Assembly: GCA_027627225.1 (NCBI GenBank)
Contig: CM051026.1
Span: 5,386,415-5,450,414, forward strand
Direction of reading: 5' to 3'
From: Congeria kusceri
Taxonomy: Eukaryota; Mollusca; Bivalvia; Myida; Dreissenidae
Length of the DNA: 64,000 nt
The notes beneath the pieces are model-generated. The model made no database searches. It worked only from the letters and a program-made list of their open reading frames with translations, and was not told the DNA's origin. The first letter of the stretch is position 1. The number at the start of each line of letters is the position of its first letter. Positions 36,333 to 47,175 of this stretch are shown in pieces. The position numbers and the translations under genes are program-made.

Positions 36333-36334
36333 AT

Positions 36335-36800
36335 CAATTCGTGTCGATTTACTTTCTACAACAACATGGTATTGTCCGATGCGTTGTCGCTAGACCTTTG
36401 CATTTTGCTTAAACGAAATTAAGCAATGCTTGCTATTAACTACTAGAAAACTCATAATTTTAGAAAACTCCATTAGGAAATATAAACAAATGTCATAAAA
36501 ATAAGAACTATTCAAATATGGTTATACAGCTCTTTATTATTGTGCTTGCGATCAAAATATCCTGATCATACACTCAGCGGACATGAAAATGCACTACACA
36601 ATAGCTTGAGAGACAACTCAATGTTACTTCTTGGCAAGAAACAGTTGCTTCCCTTTGGTTGACTCGGCCTGATTATTCGCATAATCTTACCAATTTAAAT
36701 TAAGTAAAGTTTTGTTTACATATTAGCTTACCTGATATGTAGTCGTTTAGTTTATTGTGTTAAATAATATTTTACCAAACATTCGAGGAAATATTTTAAT
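36335..36800. other. Unassigned sequence
   Basis: Nothing recognised. Confidence 0.35.
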
Positions 36801-36807
36801 AAAAGGA

Positions 36808-36950
36808 GAGCTTTCCTACTCGCCCCGGCTTACTTGTCTGAACTTCGGCTACTGTTTTGGTTCAAAAGTCTGATTACTTCAACTTCAACGTCAAGTGCAA
36901 CATTCTCCATAACTCTGTATTTTGACAGTGCTGTGCCCCTTTTTACACTT
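36808..36950 (+). repeat. Fragment of the dispersed repeat also found in the satellite monomer
   Basis: 'gagagctttcctactcgccc', 'aaaagtctgattacttc' and 'ccataactctgtattttgac' parallel the satellite phrases 'gtgagctttcctactacccc', 'aaaagtcttggtacttcc' and 'ccataactctattttgtatt'. Confidence 0.6.
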
Positions 36951-36969
36951 ACGTTTGAAGTTATTACGT

Positions 36970-37242
36970 ATTCTAACATGATACTGGCTAATGTTTCTAT
37001 AGACAGCGAACAAAATTGTCGTTGTTAAACTAGCCAATAAACAACGCAAAAAGTAGTCCCGACTTTAACCGGAGCATAGTAAAATGTAGTTCTCATTACA
37101 ATTCTAAAACTATTTGTCAAATCGTGTTAAAATCGAACTAATTTTCGTTGTTTATCGGCCAATAAACAACTCTTTGCCTTTCTGATGCGTAGCTATTAAA
37201 CTACCGTCGTGGTTTAATTCATACGCATCAGAACTCCAAATA
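36970..37242 (+). mobile_element. Hairpin MITE, right end missing
   Basis: 'attctaacatgatactggct' to 'cgcatcagaactccaaat'; the final GGCCGATAAACAACG arm is absent. Confidence 0.75.
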
Positions 37243-37652
37243 AAAATTGTGTCCTAGATATACAATGCGCAATTAACTAGTCGAAGCATTTCAGTTTAAA
37301 AATGGACACGAACAGAATGCTGTAGTTATTGATTGGTATCCTAAATAATTCGATCTGCATGACTTTTAACTAAGAAATACTTGTCAAGAAACAACAATAA
37401 TGCGACAATTATTCAGATTCGTTGTTCGATAAGGACGTTTATAATAAAACAAAGTTATATTGCAAACCACATGCAAGAATTTTAGTACTTGTATACTGCA
37501 CAGTGGGTCTTTAAATTATTTTTCGTGCGGTTGAATGAAAACTCAATAAATTTCCGTGTTTCATTCAGTGTAAACAGTGTTTAATTAAACATAATATCTT
37601 CGTCTGAATTGATACTAAGAGCTTCGATAGATTTACAGTGATAATTTTATAT

Positions 37653-37925
37653 ATGAAAAAGAACAGTCATCGCTTCATTGGTGCAGCGAGCTGGAGGTCT
37701 AATAGTGCTGCCTGTCTATTGCTGCTGAATGCACTCTTCACAGTTTCCGCGTTTTCGGTGGTACTAAGTCCGGTCTATCCTTCCAGCCTAGTTCTGGACA
37801 CATGCGACTGTCGTCTGTTTCGTGTCACATGTCCCCCATATAAGAAACATCCGGTTGAAATACGAATCGAGCTTATTTGTGAACCGGAAGTCTGCCTGAA
37901 GAGTAACCAGGGCTTGTTTTTATAG
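37653..37925 (+). CDS. Possible small secreted Cys-containing protein or exon (unproven)
   Basis: An ATG-started frame of about 90 codons in a locally GC-richer patch. The product has a hydrophobic stretch at about residues 20-40 (CLLLLNALFTVSAFSVVL) that could be a signal peptide or signal anchor, followed by a Cys-containing tail with CDC, CPP and EPEVC. I recognise no family. Neither a TATA box nor a poly(A) signal is convincing, and no neighbouring gene supports it. It may be a chance ORF or part of an unrecognised repeat. Confidence 0.2.
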   Translation: MKKNSHRFIGAASWRSNSAACLLLLNALFTVSAFSVVLSPVYPSSLVLDTCDCRLFRVTCPPYKKHPVEIRIELICEPEVCLKSNQGLFL

Positions 37926-38247
37926 ACAACTTAGTCGAAAATTAAAAAAATATATATAATGACATTTGTATTTATTTGTTTTACAATGACAACTATTGCT
38001 TGTCGATTTGTACATGAAATTGTAAGTATACTAATATTGATTGTTTGTTATGTACATGTTCCAAAGAATACTACTTCCAACACACGCTTTACTTCTGGCA
38101 TATTTTCAATTTAAGTTGAGATTAACGAAAAAAAATCCTTATAAAATCCTTATATATATGGGCCCTGGAAGGACATCTTATATTGAAGGCTGTGTACGAG
38201 GGGTTGGTTCGTAGGGCGATCGTTTCCACTCGTATACGAAGTGCTCA

Positions 38248-38760
38248 AGAACGACGAGGGTGAGCTTTTGTGGTCACTCACTATCCGTCGTTGGTCGTCG
38301 ACAATTACTGTAAACAAATTCTTCTCTAAAACCGCTTGGCGGATTGTAACCAAATTTGGCAAATCTTCATGGGGTTCGATGCAATATGTAGAAAAGCAAC
38401 CAAAGGTATAAAACGTCTTAATTTGTTTAAGCTCCCTTCGTCAGAAACCACTTGCTGTATTTCGAAATAATGCTTCTACAATTTCGTGCAACTAATTTTG
38501 ATTCGTTATCAAAAATATGGCCGCCAGGTTTCCTTACATGGCTATATTTTATAACTAACTTTGAAAATCCTCTTGTCTTAAATCTGTGAAAATTTTATTG
38601 TCTAAAACCACTTGCTCAATTTGGAAAACATTTCATTGACGCATTCATTGGATGACCGTTGATTAAACAAATCATTTTAATTCATTAATAAAACATGACC
38701 GCCTGGGGAGGTGCAGTTTCCTAATATGCCTGTATTGATAACGCAATTTATACTTAATGT
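38248..38760 (+). repeat. Dispersed repeat, 'gtgagcttttgtggtcact' family
   Basis: 'gagggtgagcttttgtggtc', 'ctatccgtcgttggtcgtcg' and 'aaaccgcttggcggattgta' are the typical start. Two sub-repeats follow, each with 'aaaccacttgct' and a '..tggccgcc' or '..tgaccgcctgg' block. Confidence 0.6.
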
Positions 38761-38764
38761 ACAC

Positions 38765-39420
38765 GCCGATTACTCCAGTCGCATTACCAGCTATCGTAAA
38801 CAGAAACTATACGATAAAATGTTACCACAACTTTTACCGATTTCAATGAGTTTGTTTGTATATTGATCGGTAAGATGTCCATTAGAAACGATTTCTGCAA
38901 AGTTTTATTTGTGGACATATTTATGGACTGCTGTTTAAAGCATTAATGCTAATTTATTAATGCACATAATTTCCGTAAATTTCAAAATAGTCCACACATA
39001 TCATTGAGTGTCGTGTTTGTTTTGTTGTTCCAAACGATACATTATGTACATAGTGACTTGCGTATATTATTCACGAAGTTTATATAAAATAATGTTTTTA
39101 ATGTTCAAATAAGTTTATGAAAACAATTAAACCATATTTCTGAAGGTTTTCTTTGCTTTTTGGTATTCAATAACTGTGATATCAGAAGGCTGACTGGTGG
39201 GCGGAGGCTAATATGCGAGATAACCATGCAATAAGTAGCGTGCGGTACATTGGAATTTAGTTGTAATTTATACGCACACTACTTATTACACTGTAAGTTT
39301 TCCCATTAGGATCGCGCACCAGAAAAATTGAAAGAACTGTTCTGTATTGATATTTTTAATAAAACAAATAAACTCTTAACAGTGAACGGGGTGAACATGT
39401 CGAACTCAACAAGTTATAAA
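38765..39420. other. Unassigned sequence
   Basis: No feature recognised. Confidence 0.35.
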
Positions 39421-40048
39421 CAATTAGAAATTGAATGTGCAGCCTGTGAATGACACAGATCCGGAGGCGTTCGAGAGCATGCTTGTAATGTCCGTTAGAG
39501 CACTACTTTTCTCCACTGATACTGATTCCACATGTATTATCTTGTCACATTTCACTTTGGCATTAGAATCTAGAGCAGCCGATATTCCTTGAGAACTGTC
39601 TCTCCCGCCCGCTTGTACTTCCGAACGCCGGCCGTAGAGCGATGGCTGTGCGCACCATGATCTCTTGCTCGTCCACTCCTTTATTGTAGGGTTCCGTGGC
39701 GCACGTACGTTTTCCGCTATGATTCGTGAACCTGCCCTTAAGACCGCACAGGGCAGCAATGCCCTTCATGAAGTTACCAAGGGTATTGACTCTCACAGGA
39801 TGCTTGCCGTACCTAAGACCATCACAAGCAAGTGGCCTGCGATAGAACGGTCCAGAATTTCCCAGCGCATCCAAGTAACTCATGAAATGGTCTGCTATCG
39901 ACCTGGGGCCTGAAAATAGAACAACAGAAAAAAAACTCAGTATGGGTCCGAATTAACTTTAAAACCTAAATTCCTTTCCCTAGATTTTTCTCTTGCAAAT
40001 GAAGTAAACATGTATTAGTTATGTAATGTGCGTTGTTAAGAACGAGTC

Positions 40049-40119
40049 GCCGGGTTAGCTTAGATGGTAAAGCGCCGTGTTCCGACGGTTCTGGATTCGA
40101 GAACCGTACCGGGTTCACC
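40049..40119 (+). repeat. tRNA-like sequence in Crypton intron
   Basis: A box 'gggttagcttagatggtaa' and B-box-like 'ctggattcgagaacc' are visible, but neither acceptor nor anticodon stems pair properly. Probably a SINE head. Confidence 0.45.
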
Positions 40120-40152
40120 TTTCATCCATAGTAACGACTATTAAAATATAAA

Positions 40153-40338
40153 GGTCGCGGTGGCGTTGTGGATATGGTGTCCGCCTAGCGATCGGAAAGT
40201 CCCGGGTTCGATCCCCACTCTGGGAGAGTTCTCAAGATCTTCCCCACAGACACCGAATAGTGGTTCTACCCAGGCAACGGACTTGAGAGTGTCTCAATAA
40301 GCCTGAGGCTTTCGTAATAATCGAGTTAAAATAAATAC
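40153..40338 (+). mobile_element. tRNA-derived SINE
   Basis: The head carries A box 'tggcgttgtgg' and B box 'gggttcgatcccc'. The body 'agacaccgaatagtggttct' and 'acccaggcaacggacttgag' and the tail 'cgagttaaaataaata' match a SINE layout that I know from bivalves. It is in antisense to the Crypton relic. Confidence 0.75.
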
Positions 40339-41752
40339 CATAGGTTTAATAAAAAAAATAGAAAGAAATAATTTGCTTACCTTCTGTGCAGTGGTGTATT
40401 ATATCTTTTCGTTGCAGATGTCGGTTTTCGAGTCCTCCTGTGAATGTCTTGTAAAGTTGTTTTCCCTTCCGAGGAATCTAACGTAGTTCCCGATCACATC
40501 TTCCCCAATTTCAATTGTTCGCAGACCAGGTTGCGGTGCTCGTCGCGTTTGCGTAGACCGAAGAGTTTGCACACGTAAAATAATATTGTGTATTGCAACC
40601 GTATAGCATCGCCTTTTCCAAAAACTTCCAAATTCCAAAATTTCTCTTCAGCGTCTTCAGGAATCGGATTTGCTTGTTTCAAATCTGCACCAACTCCCAT
40701 CTCTAATTAATCCTTAATTTGACTGTAAATTGTCGTTCTTAACGGACAAAAGTCAGAATCCTTTTCATCGATGAAATTTTGGTCGTACATATTTCTATCC
40801 CGAAGGTAACTCAAAAGTACACACATAATCAAAGTGTATTGCTTGTGTAGTAGTCTCCTGTTTGATTTCGCACTTCCAACACAAACCTCTGCAGCCAGTG
40901 GTTCATCTCTTCTTTGCTCATAGAAGCTAGGTCGGGAATATCACCTCCCCGTTTTTTCTTGCCCATCGCGTGCTTTTCTCGGTGTTGTTGTTATTTTTTG
41001 AAGCATTGAGGTTATCAATGTCTTCATCGGTCACCGGTTGTGCAAATCTGGTTGCAGAACTGGAAGGCGGTTTCTGATGGAGGACCGTTGCGGCACTACC
41101 GGCTTCAACGGTATTTCCGGTTGCTCCACCACCACTTCCGGTTGCTTCAGCACCCTTGCGGTTGCTCGCTAATCACCATTGGTCTTTTCTGTCTTTATTA
41201 AGTTCAAAACCCCAATACCACTTCCGGTTGCTCCAAGACCACTTCCAGTTTCTCCAAGACAACTTCCGGTCACCCCCGAGTCATCCTCGGCCTCTTCGGT
41301 CTTTATTAAGTCCAAAAACCCAAGATCAAAAGACACGTTTGCATCATAATCATACTGGCCATTAGGATTTTCTATTTCATCCACAGCTTGTGAAAGAATG
41401 AGATTTTCATGCGAATTATCTAAAGATGTCATTTCGAGGTCGTCAAACTCCATGAAATCAGAAATCTGACTCAAAATTAAATCATCTGAATCTAAGGCAT
41501 CCATAATGAAGTGCTCATCCCTTGAAATCCTACCTATAATGACTGCACTGAATGGACACCCGGCGACAGCGCTACAATTTGGAAACGACACTCATGATTC
41601 CAGGCATGCCAGACATCACGTGACCTAATGACAGCGCTAAATTTGGAAACGAAACACGTTTTAGACATCACGTGCGGTCTACGAAACACCCATGGGATCG
41701 GCATCGTGGAAAGTTGCGATTTGATAGGTTAATATGGTATAAAAACACTTGA

Positions 41753-41838
41753 AGCACCCTTTGACCTCAATATGTTAATTATTTAATCTCGCCCTGCGGG
41801 CTCGTTAAATAACTAACATATTTCCGTCAAAGAGTGCT
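41753..41838. repeat. Long imperfect hairpin (foldback element)
   Basis: 'agcaccctttgac' pairs with 'gtcaaagagtgct', 'aatatgttaattatttaa' with 'ttaaataactaacatatt', around a GC-rich tip CGCCCTGCGGGC. Confidence 0.75.
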
Positions 41839-41844
41839 AGCATG

Positions 41845-42630
41845 GTTGTGCCGCATTCTTGTAGCTCATTGCTGTATGGTTATTTAACTTATATTACGTG
41901 ATTGTGACGCATTGTTATTTTGTTTCATTTGCATAGTGGTGTCTTGACGCGTGGATGTAATACGTTAATGTGACACGTTGACAGAAGGACAGACAAAATA
42001 GTTTATTTACGTCTCACTTTTGTACACAAAACAAATAGTAACACAATATACAATCGTGATATATATGTACAAAACCCCTCAGAACAGAGTTATGAGAGAC
42101 GAACATTCTAAAATACCTAAAATACGCGAACGCTATTAAAATCTTAAACATATGCTTAAAAAATACAAACAAGGCAACGTACGATATTCGATGCAAACGT
42201 TACTTATCTTCATACAATCATAAAAAACGTATACAATATGTACAAGAAATACAATAAATAATGTTAAGACCATAAACTATTGCTTCCTATAAGTATACAT
42301 GCATATACTGTAAGAGTAGTAATTTGCTATGAATAAAATTCAATGAAATTATATATACAGATGGTTTCATCGCTGAATTCAAATGTCATGACAGGCTTTG
42401 ACACTGGATTTAATTATGCGATCATATGACAGCAAAAAAATCATGTTTTTTGTTGGATTTTAAGAGGTTGAAACCAGGGTTTATCAATAATGCCTTTTCT
42501 ACTAAAACAGTCCAATATTTGTATATAACGGACATATTAAGAACACAGTTCGTACAAATAAAACAATATCGTTCTTTAGCCGAAACTTCGCCAGGGCGCT
42601 TTGTTGCGCTCGACTGATCACCCTAGAAAA
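41845..42630. other. Unassigned AT-rich sequence
   Basis: No gene or repeat recognised. Confidence 0.35.
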
Positions 42631-42636
42631 GACTTA

Positions 42637-42976
42637 ATATTCAAATTCGCCGAGCCTTTGAAACTTGGAAATCAGTAACCCTAGCGCTCTGGACGCTGCC
42701 TGTGTTACGTACTTGGCGGTTACCGAATAGTCCAATGAGTAAGTAATAACGAGGCCCAGATATTGATATTGACAGACTCTTTCTATAATGTCATCGTTGT
42801 ACTTAAACATAAAATTGCTCGGTGCCATATTTACTGTCCTGAAATGCAACATCAACATCAATACCAATGCTGCTGTTATTTAAAAGTTCACTTAAATCGT
42901 TTATGTACAGATTAAACAATGTCGTGGACAATAAATACCCCTTTTTGAAGCCGATGTTCAAACTAGTCCATTTAGT
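42637..42976 (-). pseudogene. Non-LTR (LINE) reverse-transcriptase relic
   Basis: One frame reads NIGFKKGYLLSTTLFNLYIN followed by DLSELL, the RT region in which G-x-x-x-G-x-x-LSP-x-LFN-x-YINDL is expected. A second frame just downstream reads IIERVCQYQYLGLVITYSLD and then AASRALGLLISKFQ, the post-catalytic part. The YADD-containing stretch between them is missing and the frame changes near 42855, so it is a deleted, frame-shifted remnant. Everything upstream on the minus strand is replaced by a minisatellite. I cannot assign a clade. Confidence 0.7.
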
Positions 42977-42977
42977 T

Positions 42978-44066
42978 ATGATGTGGCGCGTGATTGTGTT
43001 ACGCGTATGTGACACGTGGTTGTGTTGTGTGGATGTGACACGAGGTTGTGTAACGTGGATGTAACGCGTTGTTGCGTGCATGCTGACGAGTGGTTTTGTT
43101 GCGATTATGTTCTTGTATGTCACACCTGGTTGTGTAACGTAGATTGGACGCATGTTTGTTTGTTTCGTAAATGTGACGCATAGATGTGATGCATGCATGT
43201 GACATATGGTTGAGTTGCATAGATGTGACGCGTGGTTGAGTTGCGCAGATGTGACACATGGTTGTGTTGCGTGTACGTGACGCGTGGTTGTGTTGCTTGG
43301 CTGTGACACGTGGTTGTGTTGCGTGTACGTGACAGGTGGTTATGTTGCTTGGCTGTGAAACGTGGATGTGTTGCGTGTACGTGACACGTGGTTATGTTGC
43401 TTGGCTGTGACACGTGGTTGTGTTGCTTGGCTGTGATGCGTGGTTATGTTGCTTGACTTAAATATAATGCGTAGGTGTGACGCGTGGTTGTGTTATGTAG
43501 ATGTGACGCGTGGTTGTGTTGCGTAGATGTGACGCGTCGTTGTGTTCCCTGGATGTGACGTGTCGTTGTGTTGCCTGGATGTGGCGCGTTGTTGTGTTCA
43601 GTAGTTGTGACGCTTTGTTGTGTTGCGTTGCGTGCATGTGACGTGTCGTTGTGTTGCCTGGATGTGACGTGTAGTTGTGTTGCGTGCATGTGACGTGTCG
43701 TTGTGTTGCCTGGATGTGAAGTGTCGTTGTGTTGCGTGCATGTGACATGTCGTTGTGTTGCGTGCATTTGACGTGTCGCTGTGTTGCCTGGATGTGAGGT
43801 GTCGTTGTGTTGCGTGAATGTGACGTGTAGTTGTGTTGCGTGCAAGTTACTCGTCGTTGTGTTGCCTGGATGTGACGCTTCGTTGTTTTGCCTGGATGTG
43901 ACGTGTCGTTGTGTTGCCTGGATGTGACGGATGTGACGCGTCGTTGTGTTGCCTGGATGTGACGTGTCGTTGTGTTGCCTGGATGTGACGCGTCGTTGTG
44001 TTGCCTGGATGTGACGCGTCGTTGTAATACGTGGATGCGTTTCGTGGTTGCGTTAGGTGGTTGTGA
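42978..44066 (+). repeat. Minisatellite of ~26-bp units
   Basis: About 40 units with the core 'gacgtgtcgttgtgttgcct' followed by 'ggatgt'. Variants cluster: 'gcgtggttgtgttgc' units at the left, 'cgtcgttgtgttgcctgg' units at the right. The plus strand is G/T-rich and nearly stop-free on its complement, which creates long minus-strand frames (42803-43309, 43120-43413, 43444-43845) with His/Thr/Gln-rich products. These are by-products of the repeat. Confidence 0.95.
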
Positions 44067-44069
44067 CGC

Positions 44070-44700
44070 GATTTTTTTCCGGTGTATTAATATAGAGGAT
44101 TTACCATGTACATGTTTCTAAGCATAGTGTTTTAAACACAAATACATTTTAATTTTAACATATCTTCAATTTAAGTTGGAATAACTTAAGACAATTTATA
44201 AATATGTGCCGTGGAATTCTTATTGCATTTAAGACAAAATAAAAAAAATCAAGAGATAGATCCTTAAAAGTTTGTAATAGAGGATTACACACTACTGGTA
44301 CATTGTTACAAAATCTCCGTAAGGGAATGCACGAGTTTTCTCAGGTTATCTATCGTTAAAGTAACGGGACGCTATTATCGATTACGCTTTGTGTTGTATA
44401 AACATACAGATATTGGTAAGAATTAAATAAATGTTGGATAATTCTGACAGTAAAATGTGGCTCAAAATGCTAATGACTGTTTGAACTTATGGCGATATGT
44501 GAATATTTCTTTATTATTTCCATCTTTATCAACATTCTGTGGCTGGCCGAATTAAAATGCAAGCAAGAAGGCCGACTGTGCAACTCGGCGGCGCTGTTTT
44601 CGGGAAGTTGAAGTGAGCGAAGATAAGTTACGTTTTAGTTGTATATTTCCACTTGCGCGCAGTAAACAGTATAAAACAGTGAATAAACAAATTTATTAGT
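44070..44700. other. Unassigned sequence
   Basis: Nothing recognised. Confidence 0.35.
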
Positions 44701-44702
44701 TA

Positions 44703-45028
44703 TCTTAACATGATACTCGCTAATTTTGCTATAGACAAAGAAAAAACAGTTCGTTGTTAAACTACCAAATAAACAACGCAAAAAATAGTCAAGATTCTGG
44801 ACGGAGCATATGATATATTATAGTAAAATGTATTTCTCATTACAATTGCAAAAATATTTGTCTAATCATTCTAGAATCGTTATAATTTTCGCATTTTTGT
44901 TGTTTATCAGTGTATAACAAATCTTTGTCGTTCTGGTGATAACGCATTCGTGGTTAAATTCAAACGCATCAAAACTCCAAATCGTTGTTTATTGACCGAT
45001 AAACAACGATAAAACGAAAATTATTTCT
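44703..45028 (+). mobile_element. Hairpin MITE, plus orientation
   Basis: 'cttaacatgatactcgctaa' to 'gataaaacgaaaattatttc', with the hairpin module at 44892-45012. Confidence 0.8.
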
Positions 45029-45029
45029 T

Positions 45030-45698
45030 AATTTAAAAATAGTTCACAAATGTGTAGTTTAAAGGCGTTACAGTGTATTTACGCAAAATGTATTTGCAAA
45101 GATTTAAAAATAGATACAAAACACATTTATAAATAGTTAAGCTTTGACCGAAATAATTAAATTTGTCGTAAATTTATTTTTATCTAATGCCTTCCCCGAA
45201 ACGAAAGAAGACAGTTGAAAAAAGTTGTCAAACGTTCTTCATATACTTTCTGAATTTGGCTGTGTCTTTCTAATTCACCATTTGCAGTATGATGTTGTCC
45301 GTAATATATAGACCTATATACTTAAAGTTCAATTTACAAATATAGACATCTAAGTACGTATAAGTATGTATTGCGCCATTTGTCTTTCAACTTGTCTGTA
45401 CAATGGGATATACCGTTTTGCACATTGTTTTTATCTTAAAGTAGTCAATGTTGACGACTTAGAATCAAAATGTCATATTTGCACTTGTATACATTTGATA
45501 TATACATGTATCTGCTGAATTCGTTATTTGAATGAAGTCGAAATATACGCGATTTTCAAGTAATACTACCTATATTTGATTGTACTCGTATGTAAGTAAA
45601 TTTGACGTTTCGTCAAGCTTATGGACATTATTGCAACTTTCGCCCTGCCTCCACACGCGTAGAGAGTTTCACTATGTAGAGAAACACAAAAACTAATA
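45030..45698. other. Unassigned AT-rich sequence
   Basis: No feature recognised. Confidence 0.35.
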
Positions 45699-45699
45699 A

Positions 45700-47175
45700 A
45701 TGCTACCAAATTGGAATTATATCCCATTAACTGTACCAATATCACCCAGACACGGTTGTCCCGAATAACTCTTGCAACAGTCGCAGAAATACAATTATTA
45801 CTATTTTAATTTTCAGTGTTTTCAATTCTTCTTCGAATTCTGGAAACACCGCTGTGTGAGGCAACCTCAGCGCAGATATTTGACTTGTTCCGAGCAGAGC
45901 TCTAATCAAATCCCTGCCGTCATAACAAACCACGTGACGATGATCGATTGACATGTAATAGTTATTATTAATGGTTTAAAATAGTTATTTTCGTGTTTTT
46001 GTTTTTTTCATTTTTGACTGTAAACGACATACACAAAGTCCAATCATTTATAAAATAGCACTGAGTTGCATTAAATGAGTAACGTTACAAATACGAAATC
46101 CTTCCAGGTGAGGAAGGATTTTACTTGTGACGGCAGTGGATACGATAAACGGTAGGAGAGGTAGCTGCTGCGAGGAGTTTGTGTGTGAGGGTGTTCCCTG
46201 GTTGCAGACGATTGATTTCCGGTTCTTGCAAGTTGTTCAAGAGTCGCATTGATCGATCACGCCTTCCCAACTCAACCCAGACATGAACTGGAATTATGTC
46301 CCGTTAACTTTTCCGGACACTGACGTCATTAAGAAAACTTGCTTGCATTCACAAAAAATGCAAAATTCTATTCCGGATACACCGCTGCGTGAGTGTGTTC
46401 CGTGCTTTCAGACAATCCGATTCCGGTTCTTGCCAGTTGTTTGGATTTCCCGCCCAGACCATCGTACACACGGTATCCGGGAAACCGTTCACCTGTACAC
46501 CGGCACACGCGCGCTCTGTGGTCATTTCCGGTTACAGTGATTTTGGATGTCCTCGGCGAAGACAACGCTAAGGTCGAGAATGTCGTCGTGTCCAGATCCA
46601 CCGCAATGCACGGTGTCTCTGCGTAAATGTTACTCAGAATTTCGAACTTCTAAGTCACAGGTGTCTGCAGCGTACTGTCGTTGAAACTTCTGTGCTTTTT
46701 GAACAGATGGACAGATATATGAAAGCTGTATGCGTCATGCAATTGATTGCTTTTAAATATTCTAACATGATACTCGCTAATTTTTCTATATATAAAGAAC
46801 ATTATCGATGTTAAACCATCCAATAAACAACGCAAGAAGTAGTCCAGATTCTAGGCGGTGCATAGTAAAAAGTTGTTCAAATGATAACTGCAAGAATATA
46901 AATTAAATCATGTTATAATCGAAATAATTTTCGCGTTATCGTTGTTTATCGGCCAGTAAACAACCCTTTGTCGTTCTGATGCGTGGCTTTTAAACAACTC
47001 GGACGAACGCCCTCCTGTATTAATTCCTACGCATCAAAACTCCAAATCGTTGTTTATTGGCAGATAAACAACGATAAATGGAAAATTATTTCTTAAATAA
47101 AAGGCTGGTTATGGTTTGTCATTAACACTCGGTATCAAGACTATTTAGATAAGTAAGCGCTTCATGTAGAAATAT
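45700..47175 (+). repeat. Long-period degenerate repeat, copy B (interrupted)
   Basis: 'ttggaattatatcccattaa' at 45710 and 'ctggaattatgtcccgttaa' at 46288 are internal parallels, and 'gattccggttcttgcca' at 46420 parallels 'aattccggttcttgcaa' at 59880. 'acacgcgcgctctgtggtca' equals 'acacgcgcgctctgtcgtca' of copy A. It is interrupted by a MITE (46760-47094) and ends at the LTR element; the flank 'cattaacactcggtatcaa' continues homologously beyond the element. The minus-strand frame at 45742-45954 falls inside this repeat, so I do not call it a gene. Confidence 0.55.
46760..47094 (+). mobile_element. Hairpin MITE, reference copy of the family
   Basis: Two foldback modules lie side by side. Module 1 (46760-46919) starts 'attctaacatga' and ends 'tcatgttataat', its inverse with one change. 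Module 2 (46920-47094) starts 'gaaataattttcgcgttatc' and ends with the inverse 'gaaaattatttc'; its arms 'cgttgtttatcggccagtaa' and 'ttattggcagataaacaacg' and the inner 'gttctgatgcgt' / 'acgcatcaaaac' form a long hairpin. No coding capacity. Confidence 0.85.

Larger units (their letters stand above)
39911..40380 (-). other. Intron of the Crypton pseudogene
   Basis: The donor reads AGAAG|GTAAGC at 40381/40380 and the acceptor CTATTTTCAG|GCCCC at 39911/39910, both on the minus strand, and protein similarity resumes across them. The intron holds two tRNA-like repeats, at 40049 and 40153. Confidence 0.7.
39424..41591 (-). pseudogene. Crypton-type tyrosine recombinase pseudogene
   Basis: On the minus strand the conserved parts of the Crypton/DUF3504 recombinase family appear in order: an acidic N-terminus with a TGSG-type repeat (41591-41169), a TDEDIDNLNASKNNNNTEKS segment (~41030), MSKEEMNHWLQRFVLEVR (~40920), YLRDRNMYDQNFIDEKDSDF (~40790), YVCKLFGLRKRDEHRNL (~40570), an intron, then GLKGRFTNHSGKRTCATE (~39700) and, out of frame, the HRS and VRKYKRAGET catalytic tail (~39600). 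It is broken: a stop at 41169, a shift near 40990, a shift and stop near 40856 and 40712, a shift near 40500, and a one-base loss just before the catalytic His-Arg. A host gene derived from a Crypton is possible, but the number of breaks indicates a dead copy. Confidence 0.82.

Noticed and set aside
42803..43845. His/Thr/Gln-rich minus-strand proteins
   Set aside because: They are translations of the 26-bp minisatellite.
42978..44066. CRISPR array
   Set aside because: Units are directly adjacent 26-bp repeats without unique spacers, in a eukaryotic context.
45742..45954. Conserved host exon on the minus strand
   Set aside because: The flanking phrase at 45710 parallels 46288 and the segment belongs to the long-period repeat.
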